Positions 24,170-35,667 of a DNA stretch of 64,000 nucleotides are shown one piece after another; position 1 is the first letter of the stretch; the number at the start of each line of letters is the position of its first letter. This DNA is from Uloborus plumipes (taxonomy: Eukaryota; Arthropoda; Arachnida; Araneae; Uloboridae). The DNA is taken from positions 62,001-126,000 of the forward strand of contig JAXGGA010002028.1 of NCBI GenBank assembly GCA_038373865.1, written 5' to 3'. The notes beneath the pieces were generated by a model. That model searched no databases. It saw only the letters and a list, made by a program, of their open reading frames with translations, and was not told where the DNA came from. Both the position numbers and the translations under genes were made by a program.

Positions 24170-25249
24170 TCGTGGCCGTCACGAAACTTTCTTCTATATC
24201 TATCTTATTTATTCCGGTTACAAAATAAAATACGTACTCGCCCGAGTAATTGGAGACAGCTACAATTTCCCAATTATCGTAATAACCCTGCAAATGCAGA
24301 ATCAATGAGCGAAATTGGAAATCATTGCAAAAGCCTTGTTTAGATTAATTGCAAACATTTTATTTGTTAGTAAAAAGAAATTGGCAACAGTTAAAAATTT
24401 CAAATCATTGAAAGTTTTCAGCTGTTTTGATAATTAAATAGCGTGAAAGCGATTTTTTAATGAATTAATTTTTCGCATTGCTGACTAAGCGCAAAAATCA
24501 CCCCACCCTCCCCCTGGGGCGATTGGCGCCAAAATTTAATCGATGCTTGCTTCCATATTGGGTTAGTGTTATTCCAAATTTCATTCAAATCGCAGCAATA
24601 TTTCCCGAGATACAGTAGGTGCAATGACAAAATAAGCACTTTTGATTGCTCCACCCCCATTTGAGATATTGACACACAAATTGAATCAGCACCTGTACTC
24701 AATAGGGTCTACCTATGGACCAATTTTCGTTTGATTCCGCTGGTTACTTCCTGAGATATAGCAGTCACCCTCGTGCAGAACACGTGCGATTGCTCCACCC
24801 CCCTTCGAGATATTGACAAACAAATTGAATCAGCACCTGTACTTAGTAGGGTCTACCTATGGACCAATTTTCGTTTGATTCCGCCGGTTACTTCCTGAGA
24901 TATAGCAATCACCCCCGCGCAGAACACGTGCGATTGCTCCACCCCCCTTGGAGGAATTCGCTAAAAAAAGTCAGGTGCACCAGTTCACATGGTGGTACAT
25001 ATGTGCAAAAATTTTTGTTCGATTTCATTCAGTAGTTTTTGCTCTAGCGCGGCCACAAAAACTGGTCACACACATACAGACTCCACACACAGACACACAC
25101 ACACACAGACAGAGACATTTTCCAAAAATGGTCGAAATGGACTCAGCGCACCTCAAAACGTGCAAATCCGTCAAAATTTGACATTCGAAAATTTTCACGA
25201 AACCAATACTTTCTTCTATATATTAGATATAGAAGAAAGTAAAAAAGGT
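24170..25249. mobile_element. Unclassified insertion inside element B
   Basis: Element A has no counterpart to this block: AAAGC(A/T)AAAC on the left and GTGCACTTTTTGATTCAC on the right are adjacent in A. The block starts near GTCACGAAACTTTCTTCTATAT and ends with TTCTATATATTAGATATAG. It contains two direct copies of a ~130 bp unit (24650-24790 and 24788-24950, sharing GGTCTACCTATGGACCAATT) and a CA-rich tract at 25069-25115. It could be a LINE tail or another repeat; no coding motif decides. Confidence 0.55.
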
Positions 25250-26221
25250 GCACTTTTTGATTCACTTTCAGCTGCTAATTAAAGATGCTGTTTGTTTGGC
25301 GGGTCTAGCTAACTAAGTGATAACCAAAGGGAGTGCAGACTGCAGGGACTTTGAACTGTCTCCTAGAATATGTGTAATGTCTAGAAAAGTCGGCTGTAGA
25401 ACAAAAATATACCGGCACAGCGCCGACATAGTGCGTTCTGGTTCAGTTTTTGACATTTTTTTTTCATATCTTGAGCCTTATGCACAAACAGAATGTATCT
25501 TCTAAAAGTTATATATAATTTTTTGTGTTCAACTTATGTTATCTACTAACAATTTAAAGCAGTTTCGATAGAAAAAAAATTACTTTTTTTTTCAAATTAT
25601 TTTTTGAAAATTTCCATTTTTAGCATATATTTTCCAACTTTGAGCCTCATGCGCGAACCGAAGTAGTCAACTTAGATTTTTTATTTATTTTTCCCAAATT
25701 TTGGATACCAAACCATAACTTTTGAGAGGTAATGCGATTTCGAAATAAAAAAAATCGATATTTTCGAAATTTGACATTGTAGGCGATTTTAGCCCAATTT
25801 AAGGCTGATGTGCAAACTAAAGATCGTATGTAAAAGCTATAAAATATTTTTTTAGATTAAAAATGCACAAAATATTTACAGCTTATGGTATTTGCATTAT
25901 AAAAAGTTAGTTTTTTTTTTTCTTTTTTCTTTTTGAAAATTTCTATTTTTAACATATTTTTTCCAACTTTGAGCCTCATGCGCGAACCGAAGACGTTAAC
26001 TTAGAATTTTTTTCTTATTTTTCCCAAGTTGTGGATACTAAACCACAACTTTTGAGAGGTAATGCGATTTCGAAATAAAAAAATCGATTTTTTCGACTCA
26101 CCCTACTCAACAGCCAGACAGTTTTAAAGGCTTTTGCATTTTGCCAGACACATTGAAAGTCTACCAAGTGTGAGCGCTAAGCAACAAAGGGTTACCTGAC
26201 GGAAGGTTGTTCAGGCGGAAA

Positions 26222-29200
26222 TTTGTTTTCTAATCCAAACTGTTGGGAAAGATCGTGCAACATTTCAAGCATAAGTATAAAACATTGTTTATACAGGATA
26301 AAAAATCCTCTTTCAACAATAATTTATGCTAGAATAATGCAAAAATATAAAACATTGCTGGAAGAGGGGAAAAAAATCCTCTTTCAACAATATTTTTTAA
26401 TACAATTTTTAACACTGTTAATTTCATGTTTATCTTATAAAGCTTCCAATAGAATATTAAGCACTTTGACCCTGCATGCTTTTGAACATATCAATTTACT
26501 AGTGCATGGTAAATACTTGTACTACAGTCAAAGCATAACCTGTAATGACAGTTTTCTTATGCTGTAATTGCATGTTGTCTACGTAACAACTATCTCTGAA
26601 TGTGCTATTTCATAATCGACTATCTGGAGAGAAGAGACCAGTTGCATCTTGTCAGGGACCTCCAGACGACTGCACAAAAAAAATTCCCAGATTACTTCTG
26701 ATAAAATTATTAAGTGAAAAGAAAGATATTAATCAATTTTCTATGTAATTTCTGTCACTATTTTACAAGAAAAAAATATAGACAAACTAAATGCGGAGTT
26801 CTGGCGGGAGCTTGTATTCTATTCTAAATTAATAGAAAATATTTTGCTTAAGTTTAAGCAAAAGTACAAAACATTGTTGGAAGAGGGGAAAAAATCTTTC
26901 AACAATAAATTTTTCTGACAAATTTTCACAATATTATTGATTTCATGTTTATCTTATAAAGCTTCCCTGAAGAATATTAATTGGTTCTTCGAACCTCCAT
27001 GCTTTTGTACATATTAGTCTGCTAGTGAATGATAAATACCTATCTTGTACTACAGTCAATGCATAACCGGTAATGACGGATTTCTTATGCTTAAAGTGCA
27101 TGTAGTGTACGTAACAACTATCTATAAATGATGTATTTCATAGTCAACTATATGGAGAGAAGAGACCAGTTGCATCTGGTCAGGGACCACCAGACGACTG
27201 CACAAAAAATCCGAGATTATTTCAGATAAAATTAAGTGAAAAGAAATATATTAATCTAACTATGCAATTTCTGTCGCTATTTTGAAGGAAAAGAAATATA
27301 GACAAATTAAACGCGGAATTCTGGAGGGAGCTTGTATTCCATTCCAAATTGTTAGAAAAGATCTCGCTAAAATTCAAGCAAAAGTATAAAACATTGTTGG
27401 AAGAGGGGAAAAAATCCTCTTTCAGCAATAAATTTTTCAGACAATTTTTAACACCATTATTAATTTCATGTTTATCTTATAAAGCTTCCCTAAGGGATTA
27501 CGAGGTTCTTCAAACCTGCATGCTTTTATACATAGTAGTTTACGAGTGCATGGTAAATGCTTGTATTGCAGTAAATGCGCAACATTCAATGACTGTTTTC
27601 TTTTGTTGTAATTGCATATTGCTACTTGAGAACTATCTCTGAATGATTTATTTCAGTCTTCTAACTACCTACTGTATCGAATCTACTACACCTGTAATGA
27701 CTGTGATTTCTTATGCTGAAATTGCATGTAGTGTTTAACAACTAATTCTGAATGATTTATGTTATAGTCGACTATCTGGAGAAAAGAGACCAGTTGCATC
27801 TGGTCAGGGACCTCCAGACGACTGCACAAAAAAAAATATTTCTGATAAAATCATTAAATGAAAAGAAAGATATTAAATTATTAAAAATGCAATTTCTGCC
27901 ACTATTTAAAAAGAAAAAAATAAAAATAAATAAAACGCGGAGTGCTGGCGGGAGCTTGTGTTCTATTCCAAATTGTTAGAAAAGATCTCGCTAAGATTCA
28001 AGCAAAAGTATAAAACATTGTAGGAAGAGGGGAAAAAAATCCTCTTTCAGCAATAAATTTTTCAGACGATTTTTAACACCATTATTAATTTCATGTTTAT
28101 CTTATAAAGCTTCCCTAAAGAATATTACAAGGTTCTTTGCTCCCCCATGCTTTTGTACAAACTAGTTTACTAGTGCATGGTAAATACTTGTACTACAGTC
28201 AAAGCACAACCTGTAATGACAGTTTTCTTATGCTGTAATTGCATGTTGTCTACGTAAGAACTATCTCTGAATGATTTATTTCATAGTCGACCATCTGGAG
28301 AGAAGAGACCAGTTGCATCTGGTCAGGGATCTCCAGACGACTGCAAAAAAAAAAAAAAAATCTCAGATTATTTCTGATAAAATTAAGTAAAAAGAAAGAT
28401 ATTAATCAATTTTCTGTGCAATTTCTGTCACTATTTTAAAACAAAAGAAAATCTAGACAAACTAAACGGGGAGCTTTTGGGAGATAGTATTCTGTTCCAA
28501 ATTGTTACTAAAATTCAAGCAAATGTATAAAACATTGCTGGAAGAGGGAAATAAATCCTCTTTCAGCAATAAATTTTTCATACAATTTTTAAAAACATTA
28601 TTAATTTCATGTTTATCTTATAAAGCTTTCCTAAAGAATATTACAAGGTTCTTCAAACCTGCATGCTTTTATACATATTAGTTTAGTAGTGCATGGTAAA
28701 TACTTGTACTACAGTCACTGCGCAACCTGTAATGACTGTTTTCTTATGCCGTAATTGCATGTTGTCTACGTAAGAACGGTATCTGAATGATCTATTTCAT
28801 AGTCGATTAACTGGAGAGAAGAGACCAGTTGCATCTGGCCAGGGACCTCTAGACGACGGCAAAAGAAAGAAAAAAAAAAAAAAAAAAAAAAAAACCTAGA
28901 TTATTTCTGATAAAATTATTAAGTAAAAAGAAAGATATTATACAGTTAATTATGCAATTTCTGTCACTATTTTAAAAGAAAATATATATAGACAAATTAA
29001 ACGTGGAGTTCTGGCTGGAGCTTGTAATCTATTCCAAATGTTAATAAAAGATTTTGCTAAAATTTAAGCAAAAGTATACAACTTTGTTCGAAGAGGGGAA
29101 AAAAATCCTCTTTAAACAATAAATTTTTCAAACAAATTTTAACACTATTATTAATTTCATGTTTAGCTTATAAAGCTTCCTTAAAGAATAATAATTGGTT

Positions 29201-30700
29201 CTTCGAACCTGCATGCTGCATGCTTTTGTACATATTAGTCTCTAGTGAATGATAAATAATTATCTTGTACTACAGTCAATGCGCAACCTGTAATGACTGA
29301 TTTCTTATGCTGTAATTGCATGTTGTCTACGTAAGAATTATCTCTGAATGATCTATTTCGTAGTCGACCATCTGGAGAGAAGAGACCAGTTGCATCTGGT
29401 CAGGGACCTCCAGACGACTGCAAAAAAAAAAAAAAAACTATATTTCTGATAAAATTATTAAGTGAAAAGAAAGATATCATGCAGTTACTTGTGCAACTTT
29501 TGTCACTATTTTAAAAGAAAAGAAATATAGACAAATTAGAAAAGGTCAAAATTAGATTTTTGGAGGAGGGAAAGGAAATACTCTTTCAAGAATAATTATT
29601 TCATAGAATTTCTAACAGTATTATAAATTTCATATTTAGCTTATAAAGCTGCCTTAAAGAACAATAATAGAATCTTTGAAACTTTTGCTTTTGTACGTAT
29701 TAGTCTACTAGTGAATGATAAGTAATTATCTTGTACTACAGTCAATGCGCAACCTGTAATGACTGATTTCTTATGCTGTAATTGCATGTTGTCTACGTAA
29801 GAATTATCTCTGAATGATGTATTTCATAGTCGACCATCTGGAGAGAAGAGACCAGTTGCATCTGGTCAGGGACCTTGAGATGACTGCTGAAAAAAAAATC
29901 CCAGATTATTTCTAAAAAAAATATTAAAAGCGAAAAGAAAGATATTATACAACTAATTATGCGATTTCCGACACTATTTTAAAAGAAAAGAAATATAGAT
30001 AAATTAGACGCGGAATTCTGGTGGCAGCTTGTAATCTATTCCAAATTGTTAATAGAGATCTTATAAAAATTCAAGCAAAAGTACTAAACATTTTCGGAAG
30101 AGGGAAAAAAATCCTATGAACAATAATTCTTTCATACAATTTTTAACATTATTCTGAATTTCATATTTATCTTATAAAACTGTCCTAAAGAATAATATCT
30201 TAGAACCTTTTTGCTTTTGTACATATTAGTTTACTAGTGCACTGTAAATAATTATCTTGTACTACAGTCAATGCATAACCTGTAATGATTGTGATTTCTT
30301 ATGCTGTAATTGGAGTGTTTGAACAACTATCTCTGAATGATTTATTTCATAGTCGACCATCTGGAGAGAAGAGATCAGTTGCATCTGGTCAGGGACCTCC
30401 AGACGACTGCACAAAAAAAAAAAAAAAAAAAAAAAATCTGTTAATATTAAATGAAAAGAAAAATATTAAATTATTTAATGCAACTTCTGTCGATTTTAAA
30501 AGAAAAAAATAAAATAAATAAAACTCGGTGTTCTGGCGGAAGCTTGTTTTCTATTCCAGATTGTTAGAAAAGATTTTGCTAAAATTCAATTAAAAGTATA
30601 AAACATTGTTGGAAGAGGGAAAAGATAGCCTCTTTTAACACTAATTTTTTCTGCTTAATGTCAAGCAAAAAGATAAAACATTGCTCGAAGAGGGGAAAAA
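26222..30700 (+). repeat. Tandem array, eight units of about 520 bp, each with a conserved hairpin and A-tract
   Basis: A landmark hairpin begins at 26614, 27142, 27766, 28285, 28801, 29362, 29828 and 30351, giving spacings of 528, 624, 519, 516, 561, 466 and 523 bp. Each unit also shares ACATTG(T/C)TGGAAGAGGGG, TTTCATGTTTA(T/G)CTTATAAA and GTACTACAGTCA(A/C)TGC. Right after the hairpin there is a run of 6 to more than 25 A residues in every unit. The hairpin block is the best conserved part. No ORF spans the units. Confidence 0.9.
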
Positions 30701-30902
30701 ATGAGCTTTATACTTCAATGAATTTGAGGTATTTTATACACCTTTAGTACCTGGCACCTGCCCAAGTAACAACCACAGTCCAAACTTTATACTGGCTGAT
30801 CGTTCTTACCTGTGCTGCGGTCATGCGCAGAAAAACTTTCTGCTTTTGTGGAATAATGAATGTATGGCCGTCATGGGCTTTTGCTCTCTATCTTTACAAA
30901 CA

Positions 30903-31078
30903 CAGTCGACGCTCGATATAACGACCGTCTCCGTCCTGCAGAAAACGGTCTTTATAACGAGTGGTCGCTGTAAGAGGTAGAACATAGAGCATATTGGGAT
31001 ACAGTTGGGGGTTTTCTCACCGGTCGTTATATTGGGATGGTCTTTATAACGTGTGGTCGTTATAACGAGCGTCGACTG
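30903..31078. mobile_element. pogo-like MITE, 176 bp
   Basis: Inverted ends are CAGTCGACGCTCGATATAACG and CGTTATAACGAGCGTCGACTG with TA on the right; the left flank reads CA, probably a mutated TA. CAGT tips plus a TA target fit the pogo/Tigger branch of Tc1/mariner. Confidence 0.75.
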
Positions 31079-31149
31079 TATATGCATACGTTTCCACCCG
31101 TTAACTCGATGTTCGTCTTTATATTTTATCGTTGGTGGAATAGTACGTA

Positions 31150-32293
31150 GGGGAATGTGGGGCGAAGTAAAGTTCTTGACTCACCTGTTTTAAAATGAAT
31201 AAATTAACCCTACACTGCATGATTTTTTTCTTTGAAAGAAATATATATTTTTTAGAGTAATAAGAAAACATTGGAAAACATTTTTAAAAAATTAATTTTG
31301 AGGATTAATGTTTATATTTGCTTTAACGATACCTAATACTTGCTTTTTATGCTTGAGTTGCCTTATGCATGGTCATAAGGATAAATAGTCCACGTAGCCA
31401 ATTGGCAACGCTATGCAGTGTAGGGTTAAAAATTAGTTCTAAAAATCAGTGTACACGTAAAAGGAATAATGTGTTTTGTAATAAAGCTTGAGATTAACAT
31501 TATTTTTTATTTTTGGCAGTTATTTCTCACCTAAAAAAAAAGTAGAAATTTTTCACTTCAAAAAACCATTGGGCAAAGTGAAAAATACACTATTTTTGTA
31601 ATGAAACATTTTTGATTACATGAGTTACAGTAATTTTTATCAAATGAATGTGTAAATAAACGAATTCATGAATTATTAATGAAAAAAAATTAAAGAACAA
31701 ATAAATGAACAAATAAACAAATTTATTTTAATTAGTATATGGAAAAAAGAAATGAGTGAATAAAATAGAGAATTAATAACAAAATAAGTGAATGGATGAA
31801 TAAATAAGTTAATAAGTAAAAGAACTTGAATAAATCAATAAATGAAGAAATACGATGGTGATTTAGTCAATGAATGCATGAGCAAACGAAATGAGATATT
31901 TCACTTTGCCCCAACCACTTTGCCCGCGTGCACTTGACTAATTATATTGAGCATTAAAAATAAAAACATACCAAATATAAACTAAATAAGGATGGCACTG
32001 GACAGTGGACATTAGTTAATCTCAATTAATAGTTAAAATGATTATCACTAAAATTTTATTGCTCTATAATAACATATCTTTGAAAAATCACAAATATTTC
32101 AATAATGGTATCAAATTTTGAAAATTACTTGTATATTTTTTTTCATAGATCTTTGGAAATATTTTATTTTTGACATGAATTAACTATATGTTTAGGAACT
32201 TGGTAAAAATATTGCTAGATTGGTTATGCTGCAAATTATGTAAATATTTTACCATTTCATTTTGCGCCGCTATTTCACTTTGCTCCACACTCC
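31150..32293. mobile_element. Inverted-repeat element (GGGGAATGTGGGGC ends)
   Basis: The left end GGGGAATGTGGGGCGAAG is mirrored by CTTTGCTCCACACTCC at 32278-32293. A related partial copy is at 20790-20960, and a related left end appears at 57397. A piggyBac-like MITE is nested at 31208-31425. No target duplication is obvious. The interior is very A-rich with AATAAATG-type repeats. Confidence 0.6.
31208..31425. mobile_element. piggyBac-like MITE, 218 bp
   Basis: CCCTACACTGCATG...GCAGTGTAGGG lies between TTAA at 31204-31207 and TTAA at 31426-31429. It is unrelated in sequence to the CCCATTAATG family but has the same TTAA/CCC architecture. Confidence 0.85.
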
Positions 32294-32464
32294 ATTACAA
32301 TCAAACTTCAAATATATGGCAAACTGAGAGTGAAAGGAGCACATTTTTTTAGTCTATGTTAATTCAATGCTAATCAAATGTTTAATCCTCTTTCATTCTC
32401 GGTATGCGATATTATGAGTGACAACTCAGTTGAAATTTGAAAATTCTGATTCATCAGTGTAAAC

Positions 32465-32983
32465 CAGTGGTTCCCAAAGTTGTCAACAGGGACCCCCAGG
32501 GGTCCCTCGGAGTTTGGAAGGGTCTATATGAAGGAAAGAAAAATATTGGGGTCCACAAGATGCAAATAGGGGTCCTTTGGTTGGTGTACCAAATTCACTC
32601 TACCCCACTTAAAACAGTCTTCATTCTTTTCCTTGTACACCTATTCTATGTAAGAATATTAGCTGGTTTAATTTTATGCCATTATTTTTAAGAAAGTATG
32701 CATAAAATTTTAAGTTTCTATCTTCATCTGTTTTCTTTTCACTTAAATTTTAATTTTTTACTCTGCAGTAAAACTGTCAAACGAATCTTTTAGAAAGTTA
32801 TCATCTGGTTGTTTTAGAGCATCAATAAATGGAACTTAATCATTTAATTCCCAGTTTTAGAATGCCTGAGTTAGATTATTACGATTCCTGATTAATTTGG
32901 AACGACCCCAAGGAAGGGGGGTCCACGGGAAATTCGAAAACGAGGCAAAGGGTCCACGGAGCAAAAAAGTTTAGGAACTCCTG
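32465..32983. mobile_element. hAT MITE, 519 bp (CAGTGGTTCCC ends)
   Basis: The left end is CAGTGGTTCCCAAAGT and the right end is ACTCCTG preceded by AGTTTAGGA. The flanks are GTGTAAAC and GTTTAAAC, an 8 bp duplication with one mismatch. Subterminal GGGGTCC/GGTCCAC repeats occur on both sides. A related terminus (CAGTGGTTCCCAACC) marks the element at 36481-37209. Confidence 0.85.
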
Positions 32984-32991
32984 GTTTAAAC

Positions 32992-33692
32992 AAATGATTA
33001 TATTTTAATAGGTAGTTTATTAAAGAGCCGAGTACTTATACGAGCTAAACCTTCCTCTTTCACAAGTTGAATTTTAATTTCACTCTATACGGAAGGCATT
33101 TGTATTGATGTACCTTTTTAATGGATTATACTCAAAATATAACTTATATGTTGTTGAATATACTTTTAGGATTCTTAGCATCTGATCAAAATATTAAATT
33201 CAAAATGTTTATCCTGTTTGTTGCGATTTCGTAATGGGGCTGTTTTATTAATTATGATTTTTTTAATGTCATTTATAGCTGATTTCTTCTAGAAAAAACT
33301 ATGGCAAACCGAAACAATATCATTAAAGCTAATTCGGTTTTATTTCTTCCTTCTCGAGAAAACGTGTTAGTTTACGTAATCTCTCATTGGCTCAGATTGT
33401 GTTATAGCTAAGGCGGCTCGGTCCTCTTTAGTATTCCTTCTTCGGAAACCCCGCATTTGGTGTTCCAAATTAGGACGCTCTAAGTACTTTTTTATGACTA
33501 CCGCTTACTGATTGCAAGTCAATAAAACTCCGAGCCTCGGATTGGATTGGAGTAATAGTGAGGAAAATTGCTAATCACATAGCCCTGCTCACAGAGGGTT
33601 GTTTGTTGGTACCGAATATAAAGGAATTCATATTCTTCCTTTATTTTAGAGCCTGTAGTATGGATTAAATTTGCATTGAATTATCCTGTTCA
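32992..33692. other. No supported feature
   Basis: I see no repeat ends or coding signature between the hAT MITE and the Tc1 element. Confidence 0.5.
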
Positions 33693-33694
33693 TA

Positions 33695-35103
33695 CACTGC
33701 TCGACATTGAAAATGCAACAATAAGAAGGAGTGGTCAGAAATTGATGAAATTTGGTAAGAAGACAGAGACAGCATGGAACAATAAGTGATATTTATTTCA
33801 AAATAAATAAGTGAAATTTAGAGCGAGGACGGCATCGGCTCAGTAAGAAGTAGGACCACCGCGGACAGCGATGCACGAAGAAACACGTCTAGGCATGGAG
33901 TCAATAAGCCTGCGGATGGTGTCCTGAGGGATGGCACTCCATTCCCTTTCAACCATTTGCCACAGTTTGTCCTCTGAACGAGGCAGTGACAGGTTCTGCA
34001 AACGGCGTCCAATCACGTCCCACACATATTCGATTGGTGACAAGTCAGGAGAGTATGGTGGCCAGGAAAGAATCTGTACACCTCGTAGAGCATGTTGGCT
34101 GATTCGAGCACTGTGAGGCCGGGCGTTATCATGTTGAAAAATTGCATTTGGCAGACCCTGAAGGTAGGGGATTGTCACCGGCCGCAGTACATTATCTACA
34201 TATCGTTAGGCCCTCATAGTGGCCCCGAATACGAACTAGAGGTGATACGGAATTGTATGCAATAGCGCCCCAAACCATTATGCCACGTTGTCGCGCTGTG
34301 GGGCGTTCCACAGTTACTGCCGGATTCGATCTTTCTCCACGTCGACGCCATACACGTATGCGATGACTATCGCTGGACAAACAGAAGCGTTATTCATCTG
34401 AGAACACTACGGTTTGCCATTCTGCCATCCACGTCGCTCTGGTCCGGCACCATTCCAAACGCTGTGAGGTCAATGGCAGTCTTCTTAGCGGGCGCCGTGA
34501 TTGCAGGCCACGTGCAACCAGTCGACGGGAAATGGTTCTGGTCGACACAGGAACATCCAGGGTACCTTGCACGTGCTGCAGAATCGACGTACAAGTGACT
34601 TGCGGGTCCGCCACAGCTTGTCGGTGAATCCGTCGATCCAAGCGATCTGACGTCACTCTGGCTGCACCTGCACCCCTCAATGTGGCTACATTTCCTCTTT
34701 CCAACCATCTCCGACACAGCCGATGCACAGTGCTTGCATCCATGTGGGTATTAGCTGCAATTTGACGTATGGACCAACCTCCCCTTCTCAGTTCGATCAC
34801 CATACCCCTTGTAAAGTCGTCTATATGCTGGAAGTGTCTTCGTTGAGGACGGCGTGGCATTTCCTCCTATCACACGTATCCTTCGAGACAAAAACCAAAT
34901 TTCTCCGATAATTAGTCTGGCAGAAAAACCAACATGAACATAGCCAACTTTTCAACTTCATTCTCTTATATCTTACTTCACGTGCGTCGGAGAGCTGCGC
35001 ATCTCATATCATTTGCATAACTCAGTGACGTGCGTCTACGGTAAAATTTGCATGAATTTCTGACCACTCCTTCTTGGTGTTGCATTTTCAATGTCGAGCA
35101 GTG
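33695..35103 (-). mobile_element. Tc1-like element, copy 1 (full length, inactive)
   Basis: Terminal inverted repeats begin CACTGCTCGACATTGAAAAT and are mirrored at 35103; TA duplicates are at 33693-33694 and 35104-35105. The element is 1409 bp, normal for Tc1, and carries one transposase pseudogene on the minus strand. Copy 2 at 53452-54871 is in the opposite orientation and very similar throughout. Confidence 0.95.
33840..34860 (-). pseudogene. Tc1-like transposase, copy 1, disrupted
   Basis: The start is MPRRPQRRHFQHIDDF at 34860. Two helix-turn-helix regions follow: one around GGWSIRQIAANTHMDASTVH and one around STRTISRRLVARG. The first catalytic aspartate is in VVFSDE (about residue 155), the second in FQHDNARPHSAR, and the glutamate in SPDLSPIEYVWD, with 32 residues between the last two by my count. 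The frame is broken three ways: a TAA right after VVFSDE where copy 2 has serine; a one-base insertion near 34215, shared with copy 2; and a TAA just after it. A 12-base in-frame gap relative to copy 2 lies near 34470. It would normally cut and paste the element in the nucleus; this copy cannot. Confidence 0.93.
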
Positions 35104-35170
35104 TATAAAAAAGACTTACAATTAAGGCATATCAAGTTAACTAAGTAAATAGCAAAAATATTCTTGTAGC

Positions 35171-35413
35171 TTTAGAATCGTCTGCGAAAGTGTACTACTT
35201 GCAACTCAATTCCCGAAATTTGAGATCATTCTATAAAAATAGTTTCCATTGATTTTAGAATCGTCAGTGAGAGAGTGCTACTTAAACTCAACTCCTGAAT
35301 TGGAGATCATTCTATGAAAGTATTTTTCATTAATTTTGGAATAGTCAGAGTTTACTACTTGCAGCTCAACTCCTATAAATTTAGATCATTCTATAAAAAT
35401 ATTTTTCATTGAG
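35171..35413 (+). repeat. 82 bp tandem repeat, three units
   Basis: Units start with TTTAGAATCGTC-like text at 35171, 35254 and 35334 and contain CTACTTGCAACTCAACTCC and AGATCATTCTATAAA. A fourth, partial unit appears at 36413-36480, and a diverged one flanks the hAT at 50304-51177, so the family is dispersed. Confidence 0.75.
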
Positions 35414-35667
35414 CGGATAAGAATCAAAACCAGTTAAGTCCATTTCTCAAAATCTGCAGTTTCCAAAGTGTAACTGTGGATTAAAGTAGTTTTGGCTTAA
35501 AAACCTTTCTTTATAGTCACTTTTTGTTGAGATCTAGTAGTTTTTGATCTATTACTTTTAAGCCATTTGTAAGGGAACTTTTAAACTTATATATATATAT
35601 ATTTTTGAAATTATTTTTCATAAAAAATGGACCTGACATATTTTAATTCTAAATGACTTAGTTCTAA

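Larger units (their letters stand above)
22419..26105. mobile_element. hAT-type foldback element B (long-arm, non-autonomous)
   Basis: It begins TAGGGTGAGTCG and ends CGACTCACCCTA, flanked by perfect 8 bp duplications CTCAACAG at 22411-22418 and 26106-26113. The inverted arms extend about 1.1-1.2 kb: 22419 to about 23600 against about 23850 to 26105, interrupted by a ~1.08 kb insertion at 24170-25249. Each arm repeats the CGCATGAGGCTCAAAG block in tandem, as in element A. The arms carry mirrored copies of a short coding relic. There is no transposase. Confidence 0.88.
22084..30845. mobile_element. Candidate large composite bounded by ~145 bp inverted repeats
   Basis: The block at 22084-22230 is the reverse complement of 30703-30845 with only scattered differences; shared text includes GAAAGTTTTTCTGCGCATGA and CAGCACAGGTAAGAA. 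Between them lie about 190 bp of unique sequence, the inserted hAT-type element B, a further ~105 bp, and then the ~520 bp tandem array (26222-30700), which runs up to the right inverted repeat. The arrangement resembles a non-autonomous DNA transposon carrying a satellite block. Helentron-like elements also combine subterminal inverted repeats with internal tandem repeats. I found no clear target duplication, so the outer boundary and class are open. Confidence 0.5.

Noticed and set aside
26614..26685. Hammerhead ribozyme in the satellite unit
   Set aside because: Neither the CUGANGA nor the GAAA core motif is positioned around the hairpin.
27752..27979. 75-codon frame in the tandem array
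   Set aside because: It is interrupted or shifted in the other units, as expected for non-coding satellite sequence.
26222..30700. CRISPR-like array
   Set aside because: The repeats are long (~520 bp), diverged, and in eukaryotic transposon-rich DNA; no short repeat/spacer structure is present.
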